Origin: Prevotellaceae bacterium UBA4301
GTDB lineage: Bacteria; Bacteroidota; Bacteroidia; Bacteroidales; Bacteroidaceae
Length of the DNA: 64,000 bases
Assembly: GCA_002395775.1 (NCBI GenBank)
Contig: DGUV01000045.1
Location: 61,821-125,820 of the forward strand
Direction of reading: 5' to 3'
Shown here piece by piece: positions 53,029-60,485 of this stretch (position 1 is the stretch's first letter; each line of letters begins with the position of its first letter). The translations under genes were made by a program, and so were the position numbers. A model generated the notes under the pieces. That model saw only the letters and a list, made by a program, of their open reading frames with translations, was not told the origin of the DNA and searched no databases.

Positions 53029-53391
53029 CTACCTTTCGTCCCCGCTCCCGTCAACCACTCCCCTACTCTTCCTATCTGCCAACTTCGCCAGATTCTCCCC
53101 CGCCACATCCTCCAACGCCCAGCCCATCACACGGCACAGTCCACTGAGTTGCCACAGCACATCACCCGCCTCCTTCCGAAGTTCCGTGATTTCCTCGTCC
53201 GTCATCACATGGCGGCTTTCCGTCAGCAGACTGTTGCGGTCAATCGCAGCCTCCTGTTTCCTGATGGCCTTCGCTACCTTTCCCGCAAACTCGCCCACCT
53301 CACCCACGAGGTTCAGCATCATGTAAGAGAAGTTCCGGCACGACGGCAAACACGTTCCCATCGCCCGCTGTTGATACTCGTTCAGTTCCAT
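53029..53391 (-). CDS. MazG-like nucleotide pyrophosphohydrolase (120 aa)
   Basis: The metal-binding helices GEVGEF (30-35) and KEAGDVLWQ (about 71-79) give the ExxE...ExxD layout of the all-alpha NTP-PPase superfamily. These enzymes hydrolyse NTPs or alarmone-like nucleotides; phage versions may lower ppGpp or remove odd nucleotides. First gene of the leftward packaging/counter-defence operon, 15 bases behind a late-type promoter. Confidence 0.8.
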   Translation of the reverse strand: MELNEYQQRAMGTCLPSCRNFSYMMLNLVGEVGEFAGKVAKAIRKQEAAIDRNSLLTESRHVMTDEEITELRKEAGDVLWQLSGLCRVMGWALEDVAGENLAKLADRKSRGVVDGSGDER

Positions 53392-53405
53392 ATTTTGTTT
53401 TTTCG

Positions 53406-53443
53406 TGCAATATACATGTACCGGGTTTCAAGGTCAAGGGCAA
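53406..53443 (-). promoter_or_regulatory. Late-type promoter of the packaging operon
   Basis: Leftward TTGCCCTTGACC, 17 bases, TATATTGCACGAAAAAACA. It drives MazG through terL and Tad2. Sixth copy of the element; shows that packaging belongs to the same regulon as the virion genes. Confidence 0.85.
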
Positions 53444-53459
53444 ACAAAACGAGAGGTGC

Positions 53460-53560
53460 TAACTGCGCTCGGCGAAGCCAAGGGCGGACATCAAGCACAA
53501 AAGTGGAAAACCGAGGTGTAAACTTCGCTCAACGAAGCCAAGGGTGTCCTCATTATATGT
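53460..53560. repeat. Direct repeat pair in the divergent intergenic region
   Basis: GAGGTGCTAACTGCGCTCGG-CGAAGCCAAGGGCG and GAGGTGTAAACTTCGCTCAA-CGAAGCCAAGGGTG are near-identical phrases about 60 bases apart. They lie between the late promoter and the centromere. Role unknown; operator or diverged repeat. Confidence 0.5.
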
Positions 53561-53620
53561 TTTACAACATGTACCGCACATTTTTGCGGTTACAAAGTTG
53601 TGCGGTTGCAAAATTCTTCA

Positions 53621-53628
53621 TACCTTTG
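53621..53628 (+). promoter_or_regulatory. Promoter of the partition operon, -7 box
   Basis: TACCTTTG with GTTG 20 bases upstream, the latter inside a centromere repeat, so binding of a partition protein would repress it. The predicted transcript begins about at the AGCTACAAC leader element (53633-53641). Confidence 0.65.
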
Positions 53629-53632
53629 CAGC

Positions 53633-53643
53633 AGCTACAACAG
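53633..53643 (+). promoter_or_regulatory. AGCTACAAC leader element, copy 1
   Basis: AGCTACAACAG at the predicted 5' end of the partition transcript. Eleven bases complementary to the loop of the small RNA at 60.5 kb. Confidence 0.6.
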
Positions 53644-54080
53644 AAAACCATCATTATGGTATATTCTAATTTCTCCCTCGTCGGGGACAATGTGCTGTAT
53701 TGTGCGTCGTTGATTGTGTATTTGTGCAACCATGCAACCGCACAACTACACATTCACACAACCGTCCGTTTTGGCGGTCGCGCGGTCACATACCCACACG
53801 GTCGTGCAGTCGGGCAATCGTGCAGTTATGTAAATAACATACAGCACACTGGCAAAAATGCACAGTTGCGCGGTTGCACAACCGCAGGAATGCACATTTT
53901 CCATAATGTACGAATAAGCAACCATACAACCGCACAACCACAGAGATGCAAAGTTGCAGAGAAACACAATCGTGTAGTCGCACGTTCACGCAGCCAAGTA
54001 ATTACACAACCACACAACCGCGTAGCTCTGCGACCACATAACCGCACATTCGCAGAAACCATACATTATTATAAAAATAT

Positions 54081-54092
54081 AAAGCTACAACA
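54081..54092 (+). promoter_or_regulatory. AGCTACAAC leader element, copy 2 (parA)
   Basis: AAAGCTACAACA ends 2 bases before the parA ATG, in the ribosome-binding position. Twelve contiguous bases match the complement of the small RNA loop, so pairing would cover the start region. Confidence 0.7.
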
Positions 54093-54094
54093 AC

Positions 54095-54961
54095 ATGAGT
54101 AAGAAGAAAGAAACCCGCCTCCGGCACATCGTGGCCGTGAGCAACAACAAGGGTGGGGCAGGAAAAACCACCACAGTACTGAACCTGGCGTCGGCCATCA
54201 TGCGGCGCGGCTACCGCGTACTGGTCATCGACACCGACCCACAGTGCAACCTCTCCCTCTCCGTGGGGTGGGACACGCAGCGCGAGGGTACGCGCACCGA
54301 ACCTGGCGAACCCACCATCTTCAATGCCATCTGCCTCGGGCAGAACATCCCCGTCTATCGCAACGACATCGGACTCTACTACACGCCATCCTCGCCACGT
54401 ATGGAGGATGCCGATGTACACCTCAACTCCGCCGACGTCACCGACCCCGTTCGCGTGCTGAAGTCACTCTTCGCCGAACCTATCGACGACCACACCGGCG
54501 AAGGTCTCACGGAGTGGGAGAGCAGTTTCGACTTCATCTTCATCGACACCCAGCCCGCCATGTCGCGCGTCACGGTCAATGTTATCTGCGCCGCCGACGG
54601 CATCATCATCCCCGTGGAACTGGAACCCCTGGCCGTCGATGGCTACGTCAAGACAATCGGCAAAATTCTGAAGATAAAGAAAGTCAGCAATCCCACGCTG
54701 CAAATCCATGGCGTGCTGCTCACAAAGAAGGATGCCCGGCTCAACTCTGCCAAGAGCTTAGAGGAAATGCTTCGCGAAGAGGGCGACGTATTCCAGACAA
54801 CCATCTCCCGTACCAACGATGTGCCCAGTTCTCAGGACCGCGACTTCGACCCCCAACCCGGCGTCTGTCACGACATCTTCTCCTACCGCCACGGACGCAG
54901 CCGTGCAGCCGAAGACTTCATCCTGCTCGCCACCGAATACCTCAAAAGGTGGGGAAAGTAA
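54095..54961 (+). CDS. parA: ParA partition ATPase
   Basis: 288 residues with the deviant Walker A NNKGGAGKTT (17-26), Walker A' VLVIDTDPQ (43-51) and Walker B FDFIFIDTQPA (about 145-155). This is the ParA/Soj type, which forms ATP-dependent patterns on nucleoid DNA to separate plasmid copies. No N-terminal DNA-binding domain, so repression of its operon is likely left to the partner protein. Flanked by centromere repeats on both sides. Confidence 0.9.
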   Translation: MSKKKETRLRHIVAVSNNKGGAGKTTTVLNLASAIMRRGYRVLVIDTDPQCNLSLSVGWDTQREGTRTEPGEPTIFNAICLGQNIPVYRNDIGLYYTPSSPRMEDADVHLNSADVTDPVRVLKSLFAEPIDDHTGEGLTEWESSFDFIFIDTQPAMSRVTVNVICAADGIIIPVELEPLAVDGYVKTIGKILKIKKVSNPTLQIHGVLLTKKDARLNSAKSLEEMLREEGDVFQTTISRTNDVPSSQDRDFDPQPGVCHDIFSYRHGRSRAAEDFILLATEYLKRWGK

Positions 54962-54962
54962 A

Positions 54963-55004
54963 ACAACCGTGCGGCTGTGTAATTATGCAGTTGTGCGGTT
55001 GCAG
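54963..55004. repeat. Second centromere-like repeat after parA
   Basis: ACAACCGTGCGGCTGTG and an exact GTTGTGCGGTTGC between parA and the partner gene. Placement on both sides of parA suggests that partner-protein binding also affects the downstream genes. Confidence 0.6.
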
Positions 55005-55057
55005 AATAAAAAAACACGAAATATCGAAATGCCGAAATAACGTAATAATAAAAGAAC

Positions 55058-55501
55058 ATGAAGAAGAAAGAACAACCCCGCCGCCGTTCCCTCAACGACC
55101 GCCTCGATGCCGAACTTGCCAGTGCCGAAAGCATCCCCGTGGCAGGCATCAATAACGAAAATCCACCTCAGTCTCCAACAACCGAAACGCCATCGCCCAT
55201 GCCTTCGCAAGACGGTGGGGCAGAGGAATCTTCATCGCCTTCAGCAGCGGTATCTACCACCTCCCCGCAAGGGAGGGCAGGGGAGGGCCTGCTGCCTACC
55301 AAGAAAGCCACCACCATCATGCCCAAGGAAGTGTTCATCGCCCTGCAACGCTACTGCACCGTCACCGACACCCCCAAGCACCGCGCCCTCTACCTCTTCA
55401 TCGTCGAAGGCCTGCACCGTGCCGGGCAAATCTCCGACGCCGACGCCCAGCACTTCCGCGACATGGCCGCCCTGCTCACCACAACCTACGAAAAGAAATA
55501 G
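55058..55501 (+). CDS. Putative ParB-like centromere-binding partner (147 aa)
   Basis: Basic N-terminus (KKKEQPRRRS), a disordered Pro/Ser/Glu-rich middle, and a helical C-terminal domain from about residue 82 (TTIMPKEVFIALQRYC). The layout and position after parA fit small ParB-type adaptors, but no ribbon-helix-helix motif is certain. The middle contains a repeat-derived TSPQGRAGEGLLP stretch. Confidence 0.55.
   Translation: MKKKEQPRRRSLNDRLDAELASAESIPVAGINNENPPQSPTTETPSPMPSQDGGAEESSSPSAAVSTTSPQGRAGEGLLPTKKATTIMPKEVFIALQRYCTVTDTPKHRALYLFIVEGLHRAGQISDADAQHFRDMAALLTTTYEKK
55257..55290. repeat. GC-rich dispersed hairpin repeat, in frame in the parA partner
   Basis: ACCTCCCC and GGGAGGGCAGGGGAGGG arms. 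Encodes TSPQGRAGEGL in the disordered linker of the protein. Confidence 0.75.
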
Positions 55502-55521
55502 TCAATTAGAATTAGACAATC

Positions 55522-56160
55522 ATGCAACAATTCAGACACGACTACACCAAGGTTAGCGAGGCTCTGGAAAGCCTCTATTCTGCCACGCGGCTCATCGCCA
55601 ACGAATGTTACGATGCCGCCCTACAGCGCATTAACGAAGCCCGCACCACCCTCGGCGAATACCTCGCCCAGGACAACATGTTCCCCGACAACGATGTGTT
55701 CGACGGATGGATACGCCACAGCGAAGCCCAGGCCGAACTCGAAGCTCTGCGCAGCAGGGTAGGGAACACCCCTCGCAGAGCGCCTGTCGGTCCGCCAGAC
55801 GGAGCCGCCGCCTTCCCAGCTCCGAAGGTTGAGCGTCACGGCCAAATCGACCGCCGCTATCTCGAACAGGTGAAGGACGGTGCCGACCCGTCCAATCCCC
55901 TCTACGGAAAGATCGCCGTTATGTCCGGCACCTATGAGCAGATTAACATGGAGCGTGACCAAGTGGCCGAAGCCATCCAGCGCCTCGGTGCCAAACTCAA
56001 CCGCAGCGTCTCGCGCACCATGCAGGTGTTCGTCATGGGCAACAAGGTCGGACCCTCCAAACTCTCCGAGGTGGAATCTCTCCGCGCCGAAGGCCGCGAC
56101 ATCCGCATCATCAGCCAATTGGAATTTAAGGAAATCTGCAACAAGTACCTGAAGGACTAA
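55522..56160 (+). CDS. BRCT-domain protein of the partition operon (212 aa)
   Basis: Residues 1-75 are helical. About 125-212 follow the BRCT pattern: GKIAVMSGTYEQ..R..V...I..LGAKLNRSVSRTMQVFVMGNKVGPSK and IISQLEFKEIC, as in the C-terminus of NAD-dependent ligases. BRCT domains bind DNA ends or partner proteins. A BRCT protein as the third gene of a partition operon is unusual; a role in replication or partition is inferred from its neighbours. Confidence 0.75.
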   Translation: MQQFRHDYTKVSEALESLYSATRLIANECYDAALQRINEARTTLGEYLAQDNMFPDNDVFDGWIRHSEAQAELEALRSRVGNTPRRAPVGPPDGAAAFPAPKVERHGQIDRRYLEQVKDGADPSNPLYGKIAVMSGTYEQINMERDQVAEAIQRLGAKLNRSVSRTMQVFVMGNKVGPSKLSEVESLRAEGRDIRIISQLEFKEICNKYLKD

Positions 56161-56186
56161 ACAGCGAATTGCCGACAAATCAAACC

Positions 56187-56226
56187 ACCGCCAGCCAGCC
56201 ACCGCGCCGACTGGCGGTTTTCTTTT
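56187..56226 (+). terminator. Terminator of the partition operon
   Basis: ACCGCCAG / CTGGCGGT 8-bp stem followed by TTTTCTTTT. Separates the partition operon from the origin. Confidence 0.8.
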
Positions 56227-56272
56227 GCCTACCAGAGTAGAGTAGGGTATAGACTTCCCGTCGTAATAAAAT

Positions 56273-56412
56273 CCCCCATTTGTCGAAAACTACCCGAAAA
56301 GTTACGACCGTCCCGTTTTGTCGAAAATGTTACCACCCCATCGCAGATGCGATACATACGCGCACGTAACCTCCGCGCACGCGTCGCGAGGAATGCCCCG
56401 ATTTGTCGAAAA
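56273..56412. repeat. Three inverted origin iterons
   Basis: CCCCCATTTGTCGAAAA (56273-56289), CCCGTTTTGTCGAAAA (56312-56327) and CCCCGATTTGTCGAAAA (56396-56412) are reverse complements of the main iteron. They are 40 and 84 bases apart and lie about 280 bases upstream of the main array. Confidence 0.75.
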
Positions 56413-56693
56413 AGTTATCACGCCTCATACCCCCCTGAACTATAACCTCTAACCCATAACCTTTCATCAGCAGGGTAGGGAAGGGGGTAGGGGGATAGGT
56501 CGGGTCGTAACAATAAAACAGGTTTCCTTCTTAAAATTAAAAACTCAAAAAAAATCTTTCTGATTCTTATTTAAGTATATAAAGAAATGAATACGAAAGA
56601 GAAGCATACAAGAGAAGAGTCTATAAGAAAGAGTATATAGGCACCTAAAGCAAAGCACAACCATTTGAAATACAATAAAATACAAAAATATTT

Positions 56694-57006
56694 TTCGACA
56701 AATACGGGGGAATCCTCGACAAATACGGGGATTTCTTCGACAAACGTGGGGTAGGTTTCGACAAATCGGGGCGTTTGTTTCGACAGACATGGGAATACAA
56801 CAAAGCCGATTTCGACAGATTCGGGATGCTTTCGTCAAACACGTGGCGATTTTCGACAAATCGGGGATGTGCTTATATTACAGCGCTTTCGACAAATTCG
56901 GGATAGTCGGTTTCGACAAATCGGGACACTCCGCAGCCTTCTGTTTTTCGGCAAATCGCCCCTCTCTGTTCGACAAATCGGAACACTAATTTCGACAAAT
57001 CGGGAC
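56694..57006 (+). other. Plasmid replication origin with 13 direct iterons
   Basis: Thirteen copies of TTCGACAAATCGGGG (with variation) start at 56694, 56715, 56736, 56757, 56779, 56811, 56831, 56852, 56888, 56912, 56947, 56969 and 56991. Most spacings are 20-22 bases (two helical turns), with three longer gaps of 32-36. An AT-rich stretch (56540-56690) lies upstream. This is the standard architecture for Rep_3/RepA iteron plasmids, where the initiator binds the repeats and melts the AT-rich DNA. Confidence 0.85.
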
Positions 57007-57081
57007 ACTCGATTTTATAAATTATTGATATTCAAAGAAAGATTTTTTTAAAAAAGTTTGCACATTTCAGAATAAATCGTT

Positions 57082-57106
57082 TACTTTGCACTCGATAGCT
57101 ACAACA
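57082..57106 (+). promoter_or_regulatory. Rep promoter box and AGCTACAAC leader element, copy 3
   Basis: TTACTTTG (57081-57088), one mismatch to TAnnTTTG, then AGCTACAACA at 57097-57106, ending 11 bases before the ATG. Ten contiguous bases match the small-RNA loop complement. Confidence 0.6.
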
Positions 57107-57117
57107 ATATTTTCACT

Positions 57118-58569
57118 ATGGTACGAAAGCCAAAGAAACAGGCTGCCGACATCGTTTTCGACAAAGACGGGAAAACCCTTTCCACGCAGCCCAACCAGAT
57201 TACCGACCTGCGCATGACACCAACGCTCTACTCAGAACGGGCAATGGACGAACTCGTATGGTCGCTCCAACCCTTTTATGCCGCCGCCAAGCGGCGCGAG
57301 AACCATCAGCAGCAGGCCACGCAGCTCATGCTTCCCTTCAACACCGAGGATGCCTACCTCGTCACTGCCGACCGTGCCAACAAGGTGCAGCAGGAGGGTG
57401 ACTTTGTGGCCACCATCCGCTTCCGCGACCTCCCCGGCATCACGCCCAAGCACTACGGCGAAGTGCGCGAGATGCTGAAGAACCTCGTCAAGATCGTAGC
57501 CGAGGTGCATACTGACGACGGCGTGCTCACTACCAGTCTGATGGACGTCATCGAGGAATACGAGCAGCAGGAAATCACTGACCCCAAGACAGGGGAGAAG
57601 CGCACCGTCCGGGGCAACAGCCTGAAGCGCAACGAGGTGAAGATACGCATCCGCCGCGAAATCCTGCAGCACAACTTCTTCCTCACCGACCAGGGCTACA
57701 CCCAGTTCTACTTCCCTGCCACCCGTCATACCAAGACCGCCACCGCCAACCGCCTCTACAAGTGGCTCTCCAAGTGGCGCGGCATCAAGAAAGACGAGAT
57801 GCAGGAACTCACCGGGCAGTTGCCCGACGGCACCACACGCACCATTGGGCGCATCACCTTCCGCGCCGACTACATGGAAGTACGCGACGTCTGCGGCCTC
57901 TTCCATTCCAAAGATGGCAAAGTTATCAACGGTGAAGAAGTGGAAACTCTGGCAGCCAAGGCCGCCAAGGCTGACGGTAAGGCATGGGACAAACTCCCCA
58001 AGAGCGATCAGAAGCAATACATCGACCGCGCCGCCGACCGCGCCCGCGAGAAGTACGCATACTACTCCGAGTTTGCCAAGCGCTATCTCGCACAGGCAAA
58101 GAAAGAGCTCGACGACCTCTCTGCCCGTGAGATTGCCGACTTCACCTTCGACTACCGCGCCATCTTTGCCGACGGACGACAGAAAGGTAAAGTACCCATG
58201 CAAGTGGAATTTACCCTCACTATCTTCGACCTCGGGCGCGAACTCTACAAGGACAAGGAAACGGCCGCCAAGGAAATAGAAATCAAACGTCTCATGCAGG
58301 AACGTCTTGCCCTCACCGCCCGACAGTCGGGCGATTTCATCCGCCGCCTCCAACCAGGCGACCACGACATACTGCTGCAGAAACTCCAGCAGATTGTCGA
58401 TGACAACACTGCCGCCCCCAAGGACAACGTACAACATTGGGCCGTCCGATGCCTTAACAATTTCTTCGAGAAGGAACTGCCCCTGCAGCGCGGCTCCGCC
58501 CCTTCCGAGGAAGTCAAGGACACTCCGGTATCTGCCCCCGATAATTATTCAGATATGGAAACCTTTTAG
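57118..58569 (+). CDS. Rep_3-type replication initiator protein
   Basis: 483 residues in two winged-helix-like halves, typical for RepA/RepB of iteron plasmids although longer than the usual 300-350. Positions about 60-200 (LMLPFNTEDAYLV ... REILQHNFFLTDQGYTQFYF pattern) form the first and 205-380 the second. The gene lies immediately after the iteron array. An extra iteron-like TTCGACAAAGACGGG (57157-57171) is inside its own 5' coding region (FDKDGK), which would let the protein bind its own gene. Confidence 0.85.
   Translation: MVRKPKKQAADIVFDKDGKTLSTQPNQITDLRMTPTLYSERAMDELVWSLQPFYAAAKRRENHQQQATQLMLPFNTEDAYLVTADRANKVQQEGDFVATIRFRDLPGITPKHYGEVREMLKNLVKIVAEVHTDDGVLTTSLMDVIEEYEQQEITDPKTGEKRTVRGNSLKRNEVKIRIRREILQHNFFLTDQGYTQFYFPATRHTKTATANRLYKWLSKWRGIKKDEMQELTGQLPDGTTRTIGRITFRADYMEVRDVCGLFHSKDGKVINGEEVETLAAKAAKADGKAWDKLPKSDQKQYIDRAADRAREKYAYYSEFAKRYLAQAKKELDDLSAREIADFTFDYRAIFADGRQKGKVPMQVEFTLTIFDLGRELYKDKETAAKEIEIKRLMQERLALTARQSGDFIRRLQPGDHDILLQKLQQIVDDNTAAPKDNVQHWAVRCLNNFFEKELPLQRGSAPSEEVKDTPVSAPDNYSDMETF
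57157..57171 (+). repeat. Iteron copy inside the rep coding region
   Basis: TTCGACAAAGACGGG encodes FDKDG at residues 14-18 of the initiator and matches the origin iteron in 13 of 15 positions. Possible site for autorepression. Confidence 0.55.
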
Positions 58570-58576
58570 CTACAAC
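58568..58576 (+). promoter_or_regulatory. AGCTACAAC leader element, copy 4 (dnaC-like)
   Basis: AGCTACAAC overlaps the rep stop codon and ends 1 base before the next ATG. Nine bases match the small-RNA loop complement. Confidence 0.65.
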
Positions 58577-58577
58577 T

Positions 58578-59270
58578 ATGGAACAGCAACCGAACGCATA
58601 CGAACAATGGTTCTCTGCCGCCGTGCAGCGTGCCGGTGGGGAGCAAGAAGCCACAGCCCCCACACGCTTCCACATACAGTTCCCCAAGTCAGACCCCACT
58701 AAAATCCTGTGGGCCGGACTGCGCACCATCTTGGGTACCGACACTGCCAAGTGGCTGCCCTGCTATGTTGATGTGGCCCGGTGGCTACATGACAATCAGA
58801 GTCGTGGTCTCATCTGTGTCGGACCATGCGGGGTGGGGAAGACCCTCATTTGCACCCGTATTTTGCCCATCCTCTTCTCCCAGTACTTCGGCGTGGGGTG
58901 CCGTTTGCTCACTGCTGTGGAGATGAACGCCCAGATAGACACGCTTCTCGAATACTGTCAGCCCGGCCACATCATCATTATCGACGATCTGGGCACCGAG
59001 GCCCCAGAGGCCTTTGTCAAGTATAACCGACGCCACCCGTTCTGCGAACTCGTTGACCGCGCCGAGCACACAGGCACACTGCTCATCATCACCACCAACC
59101 TCCGCACCAATATGCAACGCCTCTCCAAGGACGGTCCCCACGGTCATCATGGCGACCCTGCGCCGCACCGCATCCCCTCCATCGAGGAACGATACGGCCT
59201 TCGTACCCTCGACCGTCTTCGCGCCACCACCAAGGTAGTTGTTTTCAAGGGTGAGAGTATGCGCACGTAA
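58578..59270 (+). CDS. DnaC-like helicase loader (AAA+ ATPase)
   Basis: 230 residues. Walker A GPCGVGKT (82-89), Walker B HIIIIDDLGTEA (about 131-142), sensor-1 LLIITTN. It resembles DnaC/IstB helicase loaders, which deliver the replicative helicase to the melted origin. The stop of rep lies 9 bases upstream, so both form one replication operon. Confidence 0.8.
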   Translation: MEQQPNAYEQWFSAAVQRAGGEQEATAPTRFHIQFPKSDPTKILWAGLRTILGTDTAKWLPCYVDVARWLHDNQSRGLICVGPCGVGKTLICTRILPILFSQYFGVGCRLLTAVEMNAQIDTLLEYCQPGHIIIIDDLGTEAPEAFVKYNRRHPFCELVDRAEHTGTLLIITTNLRTNMQRLSKDGPHGHHGDPAPHRIPSIEERYGLRTLDRLRATTKVVVFKGESMRT

Positions 59271-59862
59271 CGCGTTTCACGCGCCTCTGCCATTCCCTCC
59301 GCATGGCTTCCGCGTACACATCATCGGTCCCAGTCTTTTCGCAGAACGCCTCTATCATGCTTATGGCTGGGTATTTCTTGCCCCCGTGCATGCGGGCATA
59401 CTCCTGGTTAAACTCCTCCACCGCAGCCCAGAACTCGCGCTTAAGCAGTACCAGCAACGCCACCGCCTGCCGCCTACCCAGACTTACGTTCAGCGTCCAC
59501 GGTCTGAGAACCCCGTTCCGTGTCAGGCACATCTTCGGGCACTCGATGGGCACGAATGCCTTCAGTCCTTCCTTGTTCACTCCATACATACGTTCCGTGA
59601 CCACAGCGTCCAGCGCCAGTCCAGCCTCTATGCAGTTCTTCCGCTTGTCCGACATGGCATTCCCCACCACACCAGGCTCCAGCGTGTCATCCGTCGTTTC
59701 CATCCTAAGCACCTCTCTTGCGCCCTCCAAATGCTGCACGCTCACCACGCGCTGTTCCCTGATCCAAGACTCACCTCCCAGTTCCCATTGCATCCACCCG
59801 TGCATGTAGTTCGTCATCCGCAGCCACACCACCGCAGGTAACTTGTAACTCCTTACTGACAT
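59245..59862 (-). CDS. Hypothetical protein opposite the replication operon (205 aa)
   Basis: Start chosen at MSVRSYKLPA; upstream codons lie in the promoter. Alpha/beta protein with a Trp-rich beginning (YMHGWMQWEL) and a C-terminal helical half with HGGKKYPAISMIEAFCEKTG. It overlaps the end of the helicase loader by 26 bases, tail to tail. Several gut Bacteroidota phages carry such genes, but I cannot name the family. Promoter TATATTTG just upstream. Confidence 0.55.
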   Translation of the reverse strand: MSVRSYKLPAVVWLRMTNYMHGWMQWELGGESWIREQRVVSVQHLEGAREVLRMETTDDTLEPGVVGNAMSDKRKNCIEAGLALDAVVTERMYGVNKEGLKAFVPIECPKMCLTRNGVLRPWTLNVSLGRRQAVALLVLLKREFWAAVEEFNQEYARMHGGKKYPAISMIEAFCEKTGTDDVYAEAMRREWQRRVKRVTCAYSHP

Positions 59863-59889
59863 ACACAAACACAATTTAGTTGCACGGTA

Positions 59890-59897
59890 CAAATATA
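59890..59897 (-). promoter_or_regulatory. Promoter -7 box of the leftward gene
   Basis: CAAATATA on the plus strand, which is TATATTTG leftward, an exact TAnnTTTG match 28 bases before the start codon. No clear -33 box seen. Confidence 0.5.
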
Positions 59898-59978
59898 CGC
59901 AATTTATTTTGAAATCCATGCCAACCCGTGCCAATTTTTCTCTCGTCCATAAAACCCCAAATAGTCCATTGTTTTACA

Positions 59979-60330
59979 TACCTTTGAAGTCTATGGCTGA
60001 TTTTTAACCAGTTGATAATCAGTGCCAAAATGCCTAATTTGTGCGCTCCTTGTCCATAAAGGCCCAAAATCGCCCAAACTTTTCTCTCTTAAATAAATTC
60101 ATTTAAACTGTTACATACATACGACAAATTCCCCAAACCCCAATATATATATAAATAGGAAATTAAAATAAGAAAAGAAGTTGATAATTAAATAGTTATA
60201 GTATATAATATATTTATTGTTGATTACTTTTCAATAAAAAATTATTGCAAAAATATCTTAGTTACTTCAAATTTACCGCACTTTTCTCCGAAAACCGCTG
60301 AAAATCAAATACTTATGCGGTAACTTTTTT
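59979..60330 (+). other. Gene-free AT-rich region with promoter and terminator-like hairpin
   Basis: TACCTTTG (59979-59986) points right; the only frame behind it is a 4-codon MADF. The DNA is very AT-rich from 60100 to 60260. A hairpin TTACCGCA (60273-60280) / TGCGGTAA (60316-60323) with a TTTTTT tail ends the stretch. It could be an untranslated transcript, a second origin element or a replication-control region. Confidence 0.4.
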
Positions 60331-60448
60331 CGGCCGCCGATTCAAGAGAAAAAATTTTTCGTCACCGAAACCTCCTAATATTCAACACGTTACCAGACTT
60401 TTGCGCCACTTCACGAAATCGTCGCGCCAATTAAAGTGAGCACACCCA

Positions 60449-60479
60449 TTGTCCGTGTCGTTAAATCTCCGTATCTTTG
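60449..60479 (+). promoter_or_regulatory. Promoter of the structured small RNA
   Basis: TTG (60449-60451), 20 bases, TATCTTTG (60472-60479). Matches the Bacteroidota consensus in both boxes and in spacing. Predicted start at about 60486. Confidence 0.75.
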
Positions 60480-60485
60480 CAGTGC

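Larger units (their letters stand above)
53597..54080. repeat. Centromere-like repeat array upstream of parA
   Basis: At least six copies, on both strands, of GTTGTGCGGTTGC or its complement GCAACCGCACAAC with variations (for example 53597-53609, 53736-53746, 53865-53885, 53928-53938, 54010-54021). One exact copy recurs after parA at 54990-55002. Repeat-rich DNA beside a ParA gene is the usual form of a plasmid partition site. A 148-codon frame (53656-54102) runs through the array but its His/Thr/Ala composition is simply the translated repeat. Confidence 0.7.

Noticed and set aside
52561..54102. 513-codon plus-strand frame, including a 148-codon part from ATG 53656 behind a promoter
   Set aside because: The first half is antisense to real leftward genes; the last part translates the centromere repeats (His/Thr/Ala-rich) and runs into parA. 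Only the promoter and leader element were kept.
56545..56859. 104-aa minus-strand frame rich in RICR/PNLSK repeats
   Set aside because: It is the iteron array translated; periodicity of 21 bases makes a regular pseudo-protein.
56694..57006. CRISPR array
   Set aside because: Repeats are about 15 bases with 5-7-base spacers and lie directly before rep; this is an iteron origin.
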